Shown: one piece after another, positions 9,290-18,193 of the stretch
Position numbering within the stretch: position 1 is the stretch's first letter
Layout of the letters: each line of letters starts with the position of its first letter
Assembly (NCBI GenBank): GCA_019638395.1
Contig: JAHBTX010000001.1
Span: 992,001 to 1,056,000 of the forward strand
DNA: 64,000 nt
Reading direction: 5' to 3'
From: Cyclobacteriaceae bacterium
GTDB lineage: Bacteria; Bacteroidota; Bacteroidia; Cytophagales; Cyclobacteriaceae
Translations under genes and position numbers: made by a program
Notes under the pieces: model-generated
Told to the model about the DNA's origin: nothing
The model's input: the letters and a program-made list of their open reading frames with translations, nothing else
Database searches by the model: none

Positions 9290-9406
9290 TTAAATACGGC
9301 TTTCGGTAGGTTTTTTCACTTCTTTCTTGCTATACGTGGGGCAGGTATATTGGCTGCACGAAGTAAGAAAAGCAAGTAGAGCTGCAAAAGCGAGAATTTT
9401 CTTCAT
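9290..9406 (-). CDS. 38-residue lipoprotein
   Basis: The minus strand from ATG 9404-9406 encodes MKKILAFAALLAFLTSC, a classic signal with lipobox LTSC, followed by a 21-residue mature tail containing CPTYSKKEVKKP and then a stop. The gene is convergent with the response regulator, with 3 nt between stops. A Lys-rich N-terminus, hydrophobic core and lipobox in so short a frame are unlikely by chance. Similar tiny CPxYS lipoproteins occur in Bacteroidota (from memory); no function is known. Confidence 0.65.
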   Translation of the reverse strand: MKKILAFAALLAFLTSCSQYTCPTYSKKEVKKPTESRI

Positions 9407-9495
9407 AACCAGTGGTTTTAAAGCAACAAAAATATCATTCTTTTAAAATCATCCAAACGGGATGTACCAAAAATGCTGTTTATCGACAAAATCGA

Positions 9496-10452
9496 CTACT
9501 CAACTAACAAATTACAACCGCGCATATCGCTATTGTCTATTCGGCCCAGAATCTCAAATTCACCAGGTTCAATCGTTTTCCCCAAGTCCTGAGTCTCTAT
9601 AAAAGCACAGGTGCTAAAATTGGCCAGGTCCACTACATTTATGCCCCCTGCTTTACCCTTAACATAATTAAACGGGTCGTTTATTTCCCTCACCATTACC
9701 CTCATCCACGGGGATAACCTGAAATAACCACTACCGGTGGAATAAGCCTGTGACAAAAGTTCAGTCATCCCGTACTCGGAGTGTATAACTGCAGTATTAA
9801 ACCTTTGGTTCAAAAAGGTATGCAATTCCTGTCTGGTTATTTCCTGCCTTCGTCCTTTCATACCTCCGGTTTCCATTACCAGTGCCTTGCTCAAATCAAG
9901 TTCAAACTTATCGGCAAGATCCAGCAAAGCAAACGACACACCCCACAGCAAAATTTTACGCGAACCAGACTGTAAAGCCTCAATTTTTCGCGCAAGTTCA
10001 TCGTGGTTGTATAAATAAAATCCGGAATGTTCCGATTCGCTGCCGCGGATAAAGTGGTCAATCATCGTTATAAGCGATGATCCCTTGCGCTCCAAATAAG
10101 CCGGTAGTAAAGCCAGAACATGATATTGCTGCAACGGGCCGTAAAACTGTTCAAATGTTTTTACCGTATGCTGCAGGTAAAAGTTAAGGTTGGCAACCAA
10201 ATGGCGGCTGGTTTGTAACCCTGTTGTTCCACTGCTGCTAAATTCCGTTTCGGCATTCCAGTTACCAGTTTGTATTGTTTGGGTTTTGAAAAAAGCAATA
10301 GGGAGAAACGGAACCTGGTTCAGGTGCTTGATGAGGTCTGGTTTTACCTTCAGATTTTTAAGATACTGCTTATAAACCGGGTTATTTTCGGCTTGTAAGC
10401 GGAATAAGCGGATTGCAATATCTTCAAAGCTGTTGGCGTTAACAGCGTACAA
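9496..10452 (-). CDS. LuxE-like acyl-protein synthetase / acyltransferase
   Basis: A 318-residue protein of the acyl-protein synthetase (LuxE) branch of AMP-forming enzymes. It has the phosphate-binding loop SSSGTTG (about residue 72-78) and the adenylate-site motif HSEYGMTELLSQAY, with ETGGMKGRR between them. In Bacteroidota such proteins often belong to surface glycan or lipid modification pathways, but no such cluster is adjacent here. The start is unclear: TTG at 10450-10452 is used, and a slightly longer N-terminus (KSFEAG) is possible without an ATG. The preceding gene on the other strand starts 64 nt away, so the intergenic space is divergent. Confidence 0.8.
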   Translation of the reverse strand: MYAVNANSFEDIAIRLFRLQAENNPVYKQYLKNLKVKPDLIKHLNQVPFLPIAFFKTQTIQTGNWNAETEFSSSGTTGLQTSRHLVANLNFYLQHTVKTFEQFYGPLQQYHVLALLPAYLERKGSSLITMIDHFIRGSESEHSGFYLYNHDELARKIEALQSGSRKILLWGVSFALLDLADKFELDLSKALVMETGGMKGRRQEITRQELHTFLNQRFNTAVIHSEYGMTELLSQAYSTGSGYFRLSPWMRVMVREINDPFNYVKGKAGGINVVDLANFSTCAFIETQDLGKTIEPGEFEILGRIDNSDMRGCNLLVE

Positions 10453-10516
10453 ACCGGCTTCAAAACTTTTGAATATGTTCAGGTGTTGTTTACTTTACAA
10501 GTGATAAAGGTAAAAA

Positions 10517-11326
10517 ATGAGAGTAATTAAGTTGGCGTTATTGGCAGGAATCTTGGGTTTGGTTGCATCTTGTTTTACTCCACCGGAATTTCCTGTTGAG
10601 CCCCGCATCGAATTTGAAAATATGATCTACAAACGGGTGGATGGAATCGACTCGCTGATTTTTTTCATAAACTTTACGGATGGCGATGGTGATTTGGGGC
10701 TGCAAAGTTCCGAAACCCGATGCACGCTAAATTCTGATAACAACCAGATTTGCTTCAACAACAAGATTCATGATCTATATCAGAATACCGAAACGGGCGA
10801 GTATGGCATTGTGGATACCGGTGTAGCTTGTAGCAAACCTTCGTTGTGTTTCAATAGTAAGTTTGTAATTCTTAAGCCAGATCGATCGCGCATTACTTAT
10901 CACGATAAAGTAAACAATCCCAACTATTCGAATTTACCGGCATTCCAAAAACCCTTTAATTGCACCAACTGGGAAATTCTGCGCAATAATGGTGTTGTAG
11001 TTGATACTTCCTATTATGAATTAAATTCAAACCACCACAATTTTGACATCGATTTTCTGGTAAAAAATCCAAACGGTACTTTTAGTGAATTTGATTTCAC
11101 AAAAGAATTTGATTTTCCTAATTGTGGCATTACCTACAATGGCCGGTTCCCGGTGTTGTTCACTGACAGGCCCGGTTCGCCCATGGAAGGGCGCATCCGG
11201 TTTGGCATTGGATCACCCGCCTTTCGGGCGCAGTTCAGCCTTAAAACCCTTAAGTTTCGCATTCAGATCACAGACAGAGCACTGAATAAAAGTAACGTAA
11301 TCGAAACTCCGGAAATAACCTTTTAA
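10517..11326 (+). CDS. Lipoprotein of unknown function
   Basis: A 269-residue lipoprotein. The signal MRVIKLALLAGILGLVASC ends in lipobox VASC (Cys19). The mature part has a DGDGDLGL loop of the type often seen in calcium-binding turns, several cysteines (CTLN, CFNNK, CSKPSLC, CTNWE) and a beta-rich C-terminus ending ETPEITF. It is probably outer-membrane anchored. It resembles Bacteroidota-specific lipoproteins that I cannot assign to a function. Divergent from the LuxE-like gene and convergent with the E1 gene. Confidence 0.75.
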   Translation: MRVIKLALLAGILGLVASCFTPPEFPVEPRIEFENMIYKRVDGIDSLIFFINFTDGDGDLGLQSSETRCTLNSDNNQICFNNKIHDLYQNTETGEYGIVDTGVACSKPSLCFNSKFVILKPDRSRITYHDKVNNPNYSNLPAFQKPFNCTNWEILRNNGVVVDTSYYELNSNHHNFDIDFLVKNPNGTFSEFDFTKEFDFPNCGITYNGRFPVLFTDRPGSPMEGRIRFGIGSPAFRAQFSLKTLKFRIQITDRALNKSNVIETPEITF

Positions 11327-11348
11327 GAATGGTTATAAGGCTTTTACT

Positions 11349-13751
11349 TTAATATAAGTTCGGAAATTTTTCCGGATCACACTCCTGCATTATGGCATAG
11401 GCAGCATCAAACACATCCTCCGCGTTAGGCTTCGAAAAATAATCCCCATCAGAACCATACGCTGGCCGATGCTCTTTCGCAGTTAATGTGCGTGGCATGG
11501 CATCTAAGAATTGATAGGCACCCTGAACCTCCATTGCCTGTTGCATCATAAACGCAGTGGCTCCTCCGGGTACATCTTCATCGGCAAACAAGACCCGGTT
11601 GGTTTTCTTAATCGATTTTAAAGTTGTTTGGGTTAAATCGAAAGGTAATAGTGTTTGTACATCTATCACCTCGCACGAAATACCAACTGCCTCCAATTCA
11701 CCTGCTGCTTCCATTACAATACGGCACATTGAACCATACGTTACCACGGTTATGTCTGTACCTTGTTTTAGTATTTCCGGTTCGCCTAGCGGCAAGGTAA
11801 ACTCACCAATATTTGCGGGCAGTTTTTCTTTTAAACGATACCCGTTCAAACACTCTACAACTATGGCCGGATCGTCTGATTGCAGAAGGGTATTATAAAA
11901 TCCGGCTGCCTGCGTCATGTTGCGGGGTACCAAAATAAACATACCGCGCAGCGAATGCAGCATCATGCCCATAGGTGAACCTGCGTGCCATACACCTTCT
12001 AATCTGTGCCCCCGGGTTCGTACAATCAATGGTGCTTTTTGTCCGCCTTTGGTTCTATATTGTAAACAGGCCAGATCATCCGATAGTGTTTGCAGGGCAT
12101 AGAGTAAGTAATCGAGGTATTGAACTTCGGCAATTGGTCGTAGGCCGCGCAAAGCGGCTCCAATTCCCTGCCCAATAATAGTGCACTCACGAATACCAGT
12201 ATCCGTTACCCGCAATTCACCAAATTGTTGCTGTAGTCCGGCAAAGCCTTGATTCACATCTCCGATTTTTCCAACATCTTCACCAAACGCTAATACTTTC
12301 GGATCGCGTTGTAATGCATTGCGAAAGCAAGCCTGCAGAATTTCGCGACCATCCACTAGTGGTGAATTATCGTTATATACCGGAGCGATTGGATTAACTT
12401 TTAATGCAGACCACTGCGATTGACTATGCAGATAAGAACTAAAGCGATCGAAATTTTTTTCTTCTGATGTTTTAATCCACGCCACCAATTTGTTTCGAAC
12501 TTCTGAAGAACTGTTTCGGAGCAACCGTGCTGCTTTACGCGCAGCTTTCACAGCATCCATTAGCAATGGATTGATTGTTTTACGAAGTTCCAGCAACGTA
12601 TCTTCTATGGAGGGTTGTTCAATTACAGCTTCGTTTAATATTTGTTCTAGCTCTTTCTGCGCTTTCTGAATATCCTTATTAAAATCTTTCCAAGCGGCTT
12701 CTTTAGCTGTGCGTGCCGTTGCTTTGGCACTCTTTTCAATTTCATCCAACTCGTCAGCAGTTGCTGCACCATTTTCAATTAACCATTGACGAAGTTTCCG
12801 AATACAATCGAACTCTACCTCCCACGCTAATCGCTCTTTCGACTTATAGCGCTCGTGTGAGCCCGAAGTGGAATGACCTTGTGGCTGCGTCATCTCGGTA
12901 ATATGCACCAGCACAGGTACATGTTCTTCGCGACATATTTTTTCTGCCTTTTCGTAAGTATTAATTAACGAAAGGTAATCCCACCCTTTAGCCGTAAAAA
13001 TTTCGTAGCCTTTTTCATTTTTGGTTCGTTGAAAGCCTGCTAAAATTTTTGAGATACTGCCTTTGGTTGTTTGGTATTCGGCCGGAACGGAAATACCATA
13101 CTCATCATCCCACACCGAAACCAACATGGGTACTTGTAAAACACCCGCTGCATTAATTGCCTCAAAAAAATGACCTTCGGATGTGGAAGCATTTCCTATT
13201 GTACCAAATGCTATTTCATTTCCGGCTGTACTTAATTCTGTATAGGCCGCCAGTTCGGGATTATTTCTAAAAAGTTTGGATGCATAAGCAAGACCTACCA
13301 GGCGTGGCATCTGCCCGGCCGTTGGCGAAATATCAGAACTACTGTTTTTTATTTGGGCCAGATTTTTGAAAGCACCTTGTTCATCGATCATGCGTGTAGC
13401 AAAGTGGCCGTTCATTAATCGGCCTGCTGAGGCAGGATCGGCCTCCACGCTGGTATGTGCATAGAGCTGTGCAAAGTATTGTTGCAGGGTTAACTCACCA
13501 ATGGCGAGCATAAAGGTTTGATCGCGATAATAACCGGCCCGATGATCGCCCGCCCGAAATACTTTAGCCATCGCAATTTGAGCCAGTTCTTTGCCATCGC
13601 CAAAAATTCCAAACTTAGCCTTGCCCATAAAAACTTCTTTGCGACCCAGCAAGCTGGCCTCGCGGCTTTCGCAGGCAAGTCGATAATCAGCAAGAATTGC
13701 AGCTACCTTCTTTTCTGATAATCCAGTAACCAAAGTTTTTGTTTGCGCCAC
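11349..13751 (-). CDS. Fused alpha/beta E1 component of a 2-oxoacid dehydrogenase
   Basis: An 800-residue TPP enzyme carrying both E1 subunits in one chain. Residues about 20-400 are the alpha part (GHFFEAINAAGVLQVP with the TPP-binding GNASTSEG, YRDQTFM, HSTSGSHERYK). Residues about 465-800 are the beta part (VLAFGEDVGKIGDVNQGF, TVVTYGSM, FADEDVPGGATAFM). It decarboxylates a 2-oxo acid and passes the acyl group to lipoyl-E2. Branched-chain 2-oxoacid or pyruvate are the likely substrates, and sequence alone does not decide between them. This fused form is common in Bacteroidota. No E2 or E3 gene is nearby. A roughly 65-residue charged linker (KAAWKDFNKDIQKAQKELEQ in part) joins the halves. 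Confidence 0.9.
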   Translation of the reverse strand: MAQTKTLVTGLSEKKVAAILADYRLACESREASLLGRKEVFMGKAKFGIFGDGKELAQIAMAKVFRAGDHRAGYYRDQTFMLAIGELTLQQYFAQLYAHTSVEADPASAGRLMNGHFATRMIDEQGAFKNLAQIKNSSSDISPTAGQMPRLVGLAYASKLFRNNPELAAYTELSTAGNEIAFGTIGNASTSEGHFFEAINAAGVLQVPMLVSVWDDEYGISVPAEYQTTKGSISKILAGFQRTKNEKGYEIFTAKGWDYLSLINTYEKAEKICREEHVPVLVHITEMTQPQGHSTSGSHERYKSKERLAWEVEFDCIRKLRQWLIENGAATADELDEIEKSAKATARTAKEAAWKDFNKDIQKAQKELEQILNEAVIEQPSIEDTLLELRKTINPLLMDAVKAARKAARLLRNSSSEVRNKLVAWIKTSEEKNFDRFSSYLHSQSQWSALKVNPIAPVYNDNSPLVDGREILQACFRNALQRDPKVLAFGEDVGKIGDVNQGFAGLQQQFGELRVTDTGIRECTIIGQGIGAALRGLRPIAEVQYLDYLLYALQTLSDDLACLQYRTKGGQKAPLIVRTRGHRLEGVWHAGSPMGMMLHSLRGMFILVPRNMTQAAGFYNTLLQSDDPAIVVECLNGYRLKEKLPANIGEFTLPLGEPEILKQGTDITVVTYGSMCRIVMEAAGELEAVGISCEVIDVQTLLPFDLTQTTLKSIKKTNRVLFADEDVPGGATAFMMQQAMEVQGAYQFLDAMPRTLTAKEHRPAYGSDGDYFSKPNAEDVFDAAYAIMQECDPEKFPNLY

Positions 13752-13837
13752 CTCGAAATTCCAGTTTGGTTATGGGTAAAAATAGGGAAAAACAAAGGAG
13801 GGGACAAAGTCTTAAATTTTTACGGTATAAAATCAGG

Positions 13838-14212
13838 CTATTTACTTTGTTCGCCAAAGAATGTCACCCAATCGCCACCAATTACTTTAGAATTATTTGC
13901 TGGTTGTTTGTATAGATAAATACCAATAAGCTCATTTTTGATTTGAATATCCCGATAGAAATAACCTGCGTTGATTTCAATATCAAAAATTTGTTGGGCA
14001 ACATCCGGGTTTGTAACCTGCATCACCTCAACCAGAATTTTATTACTCATGTTTTGTGTTTGCACAGCACACGGATAAGGCCCGAGCGAATACAATTCGT
14101 AACCAGGCAACCACATACTAAACTTATATTGCAGCTCAGATTCAAACTTTTTATGTAATGCCATGCCCCTGCGCAACGAGCCATAAAAAGCGTACATCGA
14201 ATTCTTATTCAT
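13838..14212 (-). CDS. Gamma-glutamylcyclotransferase (AIG2-like) family protein
   Basis: A 124-residue single-domain protein starting MNKNSMYAFYGSLRRGM. The YxFYGSLRRG block is the substrate-phosphate/glutamyl loop of the GGCT/AIG2 fold, and GYELYSLGPYPCAV and FDIEINAGYFYR match the later strands. Enzymes of this fold cyclise gamma-glutamyl or related amines. The catalytic Glu is probably in the IEINAGY segment (E at about residue 79). It is a single gene, separated by 86 nt from the E1 gene and divergent from ald. Confidence 0.8.
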   Translation of the reverse strand: MNKNSMYAFYGSLRRGMALHKKFESELQYKFSMWLPGYELYSLGPYPCAVQTQNMSNKILVEVMQVTNPDVAQQIFDIEINAGYFYRDIQIKNELIGIYLYKQPANNSKVIGGDWVTFFGEQSK

Positions 14213-14350
14213 CTGATCTATTTTCTAAATAATTGATTTCCAATTTATTGATTACGCGCATTTCGCAGAATTTCCACTATCACCAATGGAATGCCCATTG
14301 TTAGTTGAGAATCTTAGGCTTCATTTAAGTTGATGGGCATCTCATAGCAT

Positions 14351-14379
14351 TTTGCAATCGTGTACGAATGTTATCTTTG
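14351..14379 (+). promoter_or_regulatory. Bacteroidota-type promoter of ald
   Basis: TTTG at 14351-14354, a 17-nt spacer, then TATCTTTG at 14372-14379: an exact match to the TTTG/TAnnTTTG consensus. The predicted transcript starts near 14386, about 50 nt before the ald ATG. Confidence 0.8.
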
Positions 14380-14436
14380 CGAAGCAATTTTAAATTGCAT
14401 ATCTAATAGTACTGAAATATTTAAAAATTACCTGAT

Positions 14437-15549
14437 ATGATCATTGGCGTACCAAAAGAAATTAAAAACAACGAAAACCGCGTAGCTGTTACACCTGCCG
14501 GAACACAAGAGTTTATACGGAAAGGACATACTGTTTATGTGCAAACCAAAGCGGGCGATGGCAGCGGTTTTTCAGATGAAGAATACAAGGGCGCGGGCGC
14601 AAAAATTCTTTCAACAGCTAAAGAAGTTTTTGATATAGCCGAGATGATTATAAAAGTTAAAGAACCCATTGAGCAAGAGTATAGTCTTATCCGCAAAGAT
14701 CAATTGGTGTTTACTTACTTTCACTTTGCATCGTACGAACCATTGGCGCATGCGATGATTAAAACCGGTGCCATTTGCTTAGCGTATGAAACGGTTGAGC
14801 GTCCTGACAGAAGCCTGCCGTTGCTGGTGCCCATGTCGGAAGTAGCAGGCCGCATGGCCATTCAGGAAGGTGCCAAATACTTAGAGAAACCGTTGAAGGG
14901 CCGCGGCATTTTATTAGGTGGCGTACCCGGTGTAATGCCAGCCAAAGTTTTGATTTTAGGTGGCGGTGTAGTTGGAACCAATGCTGCTAAAATTGCAGCC
15001 GGCATGGGTGCCGATGTAGTTATTACCGATGTAAATTTGAACCGCCTGCGCTACCTTGATGATGTTATGCCAAAAAATGTTCACACCATGGCCTCCAACG
15101 ATTATGTGCTGCGCGAATTGGTTAAAACTTCCGATTTGATTGTAGGTGGGGTATTGATTCCTGGTGCAAAAGCCCCAAAACTTATTACCCGTGATATGTT
15201 AAAAACCATGCGGCCCGGTACTGTACTGGTAGATGTGGCCGTTGATCAGGGTGGATGTATTGAAACCTGCAAACCAACCACACACGAAGATCCAACGTAC
15301 ATTATTGATGATATTGTGCATTACTGCGTAGCAAATATGCCCGGTGCAGTGCCTTATACATCAACACTGGCTTTAACAAATGCTACGTTGCCTTACGCAT
15401 TAAAACTTGCCAATAATGGGTGGAAAAAAGCATGTAAGGAAAATGATGATTTGTTAAAAGGACTTAATGTGGTGCAAGGAAAAGTTGTTTACAAGGCTGT
15501 TGCCGATGCATTCAATCTTCCATATACCAACGTGCAGGAAGTTCTTTAA
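14437..15549 (+). CDS. ald: Alanine dehydrogenase
   Basis: A 370-residue NAD-dependent enzyme that interconverts alanine with pyruvate and ammonia. The N-terminus MIIGVPKEIKNNENRVAVTP is characteristic. The substrate-binding Lys and His are in the IIKVKEP and FTYFHFAS segments, and the Rossmann loop is LILGGGVVGTNAAKIAAGMGAD-like (GGGVVG near residue 175). Length and motif order are those of canonical Ald. It is preceded by a near-perfect promoter at 14351-14379. The stop codon overlaps by 4 nt the stop of the convergent HsdR-N-like gene. Confidence 0.96.
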   Translation: MIIGVPKEIKNNENRVAVTPAGTQEFIRKGHTVYVQTKAGDGSGFSDEEYKGAGAKILSTAKEVFDIAEMIIKVKEPIEQEYSLIRKDQLVFTYFHFASYEPLAHAMIKTGAICLAYETVERPDRSLPLLVPMSEVAGRMAIQEGAKYLEKPLKGRGILLGGVPGVMPAKVLILGGGVVGTNAAKIAAGMGADVVITDVNLNRLRYLDDVMPKNVHTMASNDYVLRELVKTSDLIVGGVLIPGAKAPKLITRDMLKTMRPGTVLVDVAVDQGGCIETCKPTTHEDPTYIIDDIVHYCVANMPGAVPYTSTLALTNATLPYALKLANNGWKKACKENDDLLKGLNVVQGKVVYKAVADAFNLPYTNVQEVL

Positions 15550-15995
15550 TCTGCAAATTTTGGAAACGCCTGAAGGAACTGAACTTCCGAGCCAGGTTGG
15601 GAAGTAGTTTCAAAGCAATAATGGACCATACCGTTGGTAACCGCTGCATAGCGGGCACCAACCGTCATGTTATAAACAGCTACCTGGTTAAATGCTTTTT
15701 GGGTTAGTTTAATTTCAGGTGCTTTGCATTCTACCAACATCCAGGGTTTGCCGGTGCGATCGTGAATGATGATATCCGAGCGTTTGTGAAGTTTGTTGTA
15801 GGTTAATCCGCGTTCTACTTTAAATAGTGCTTTGGGGTAAGCCAGTTCATTAATCAGATAATGAATGAAATGCTGCCGCACCCATTCTTCAGGGGTTAAC
15901 ACCACATACTTTTTTCGAATGATGTCAAAAATCCAAACTTTTCCCTGTTCTTTGCGCAAGGCGATGTTAAATTCGGGAAGGTTTAATTTATACAC
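15546..15995 (-). CDS. Stand-alone HsdR N-terminal-type nuclease domain protein
   Basis: A 149-residue protein matching only the N-terminal domain of type I restriction HsdR subunits (HSDR_N_2 type). The PD-(D/E)xK core is visible as KRSDIIIHDRTGKPWMLVECKAP: an Asp in RSD, then ExK in VECKAP. No helicase part and no HsdM/HsdS are nearby, so this is not a restriction system. Such solo proteins are conserved in Bacteroidota and may act in DNA repair or have another nuclease role. Convergent with ald (4-nt overlap). Confidence 0.75.
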   Translation of the reverse strand: MYKLNLPEFNIALRKEQGKVWIFDIIRKKYVVLTPEEWVRQHFIHYLINELAYPKALFKVERGLTYNKLHKRSDIIIHDRTGKPWMLVECKAPEIKLTQKAFNQVAVYNMTVGARYAAVTNGMVHYCFETTSQPGSEVQFLQAFPKFAD

Positions 15996-16051
15996 GCGTT
16001 AAAATTAATTCGTTTGAGTTATTGTTACACACTTCATAATCTACTCCTACT

Positions 16052-16822
16052 ATGAAATCAAAACAGGAAATTGTAGAAAACTGGCTACCCCGCTATACGG
16101 GCGTAAAACTGGAAGATTTTGGCCGCTACATCTTGCTTACCAATTTCGATAACTACGTAAAGAAATTTGCCGAGTGGCACGATGTGGAAGTGATGGGAAC
16201 GGACAGAGCCATGCGCAGTGCTACAGCCGGTGGTATTACCATTATTAACTTTGGAATGGGCAGCCCCAATGCAGCCACAATAATGGATTGTCTTACGGCT
16301 ATAATGCCCGAGGCATGCCTTTTTTTAGGAAAGTGTGGCGGTCTTAAAAAGAAGAATGATCTGGGCGATTTTATACTGCCTATTGCTGCCATTCGTGGCG
16401 AAGGTACCTCAAACGACTACTTCCCGGCAGAAGTACCAGCCCTCCCGGCCTTTGCCTTACAAAAAGCCATTTCAACAACTATTCGTGATAACAACCAAGA
16501 TTACTGGACGGGTACCGTTTATACCACCAACCGCAGGGTGTGGGAATGGGATGAGGACTTTAAAGATTACCTCATCAAAATCCGGGCTATGGCCATCGAC
16601 ATGGAAACGGCTACTATTTTTTCTACCGGCTTTTATAATGAAATCCCAACCGGGGCATTGTTGCTTGTATCAGACCAACCCATGGTTGTGGAAGGAATTA
16701 AAACCGAAGCGAGTGATAAAGTAGTTACTACCAGCTATGTGGACTTACATCTTAAAATCGGAATTGAATCGTTGAAGCAACTGATTAACAACGGCATGAC
16801 GGTGAAACACCTTCGCTACTGA
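16052..16822 (+). CDS. amn: AMP nucleosidase
   Basis: A 256-residue nucleoside phosphorylase-fold enzyme expected to split AMP into adenine and ribose 5-phosphate. Key stretches are IINFGMGSPNAATIMD (phosphate/ribose loop), LFLGKCGGLKK, and AMAIDMETATIF, where the Glu in DMETA binds the ribose hydroxyls. The late LLVSDQPM holds the purine-site Asp. It is the short Bacteroidota form lacking the N-terminal regulatory domain of the E. coli enzyme. The 3' end overlaps the convergent transporter gene by 7 nt. Confidence 0.9.
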   Translation: MKSKQEIVENWLPRYTGVKLEDFGRYILLTNFDNYVKKFAEWHDVEVMGTDRAMRSATAGGITIINFGMGSPNAATIMDCLTAIMPEACLFLGKCGGLKKKNDLGDFILPIAAIRGEGTSNDYFPAEVPALPAFALQKAISTTIRDNNQDYWTGTVYTTNRRVWEWDEDFKDYLIKIRAMAIDMETATIFSTGFYNEIPTGALLLVSDQPMVVEGIKTEASDKVVTTSYVDLHLKIGIESLKQLINNGMTVKHLRY

Positions 16823-18138
16823 ACTGTACGCGAATGTTTTTTGGCTATTAAAAGAGCCAATAGCCCCAGTACAAAAAAAACTATGAGGGCTAATACCGAG
16901 TTTTTCATTCCAAATACTTCATCGATATAGCCGAAACTAAAGATGCCTATAACAATGGCAATCTTTTCGGTTACATCATAAAAACTGAAAAAGGAAGCAG
17001 TGTCTTTTGTCTCCGGCATTAATTTACTGTAGGTGCTTCGGCTTAACGATTGAATGCCACCCATCACCAATCCTACAGCCACCGCTAATCCATAAAAATG
17101 AAACTCCACGCCAATGCCTGACTCTTTGAGAGTTGCCACCTGGTATGCAGCCACACAAACCAATATCCAAAACAAAACCACTCCCATCAATACCGGTAAG
17201 TTACCCGATTTACCCGATAGGTAAGACATTAGCATTGCACCCGGTATAGCTACCAATTGTATCAATACAACTGTAATTATCAATTTATCGGCAGGCAAAC
17301 CCAGTACCTGGCTACCAAATAAAGTTGCTGCCAGCATAACGGTTTGCACGCCCATGCTGTAAAAGAAAAATGCAACCAAAAACCATTTTAACAGCTTCAT
17401 GTGCTTCACTTCCTTCCACACTTTTCGCAATTCAATAAAACCTGCTTGTAGTACCTCGCTCAAAGGCTTCTTTTGGGGTGCGGATGTTTCGGGCAAATAC
17501 CTGAAGGTATATTGCGCAAATCCGACCCACCACAAACCCACCAATAAAAATGTATAGCGCGGCCCCGATGTTTCATCGCCTTGCGCACTAAAGTAGAGCA
17601 CCAACCCAAAGCCAATTATTTGCAACAATACACTGCCCGCATAGCCCATTGAATAACCACGGGCGCTTATCCAATCGCGGTCTTGGGGTGGTGCTATTTC
17701 TGGCAGGTATGAATTATAAAACACCAGGCTGCCTATGTAACCCATGGCTGCCATCATAAAGCAGAATAATCCCCAGCCTACAGATGGCTGCACACCTTTA
17801 AACCAGAAAAGCCCAACGCAAGCCAATCCACCTAACCAGGTGAAAAACTGCATAAACTTTTTCTTGTTGCCGCGCGAGTCGGCCACAGATGATAAAACCG
17901 GTAACGCTATTGCGATAATAAAATACGCAGTTGCCAATGCATAATCATACAAGGCAGTGTTTTTAAAAGTACGGCCCAACAGAGGCACTGTGTTTTCGCC
18001 ATAAGCCGATTTGGTAATGCCTGCAAAATAAATTGGGAAAAAGGTAGTGGTTATTACCAGGTTATACACCGAGTTTGCCCAGTCGTACATGCACCAGGCA
18101 TTGATAAGTTTGGTATTTCGGCTATTTGATTCCTGCAT
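16816..18138 (-). CDS. MFS transporter, UMF1 (autophagy-22-like) family
   Basis: A 440-residue, roughly 12-helix major facilitator. It begins RNTKLINAWCMYDWANSVYNLVITTTFFPIYF (in part), where the YDWANSVYN stretch is typical of the UMF1/Atg22 branch. A cytoplasmic loop near residue 230 (SEVLQAGFIELRKVWKEV) separates the two halves. Substrate is unknown; amino-acid export is known for the yeast relative. The ATG lies directly against the U-tract of the exb operon terminator, so either transcription starts further up or this gene depends on read-through. Confidence 0.85.
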   Translation of the reverse strand: MQESNSRNTKLINAWCMYDWANSVYNLVITTTFFPIYFAGITKSAYGENTVPLLGRTFKNTALYDYALATAYFIIAIALPVLSSVADSRGNKKKFMQFFTWLGGLACVGLFWFKGVQPSVGWGLFCFMMAAMGYIGSLVFYNSYLPEIAPPQDRDWISARGYSMGYAGSVLLQIIGFGLVLYFSAQGDETSGPRYTFLLVGLWWVGFAQYTFRYLPETSAPQKKPLSEVLQAGFIELRKVWKEVKHMKLLKWFLVAFFFYSMGVQTVMLAATLFGSQVLGLPADKLIITVVLIQLVAIPGAMLMSYLSGKSGNLPVLMGVVLFWILVCVAAYQVATLKESGIGVEFHFYGLAVAVGLVMGGIQSLSRSTYSKLMPETKDTASFFSFYDVTEKIAIVIGIFSFGYIDEVFGMKNSVLALIVFFVLGLLALLIAKKHSRTVQ

Positions 18139-18172
18139 AAAAAAATAGCCTCCTGATTTTTCAGAAGGCTAT
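18138..18172 (-). terminator. Rho-independent terminator of the exb operon
   Basis: On the minus strand ATAGCCTTCTGA pairs with TCAGGAGGCTAT (12 bp with one G-U) across a 4-nt loop, followed by seven Ts that run into the ATG of the MFS gene. It sits 22 nt past the last exbD stop. Confidence 0.8.
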
Positions 18173-18193
18173 TATACTGGTTACTTTAAATTT

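Noticed and set aside
14291-14340. Inverted repeat ATGCCCAT / ATGGGCAT upstream of ald as operator or terminator
   Set aside because: Only 8 bp with a 34-nt gap and no T-run; chance is likely in a window of this size.
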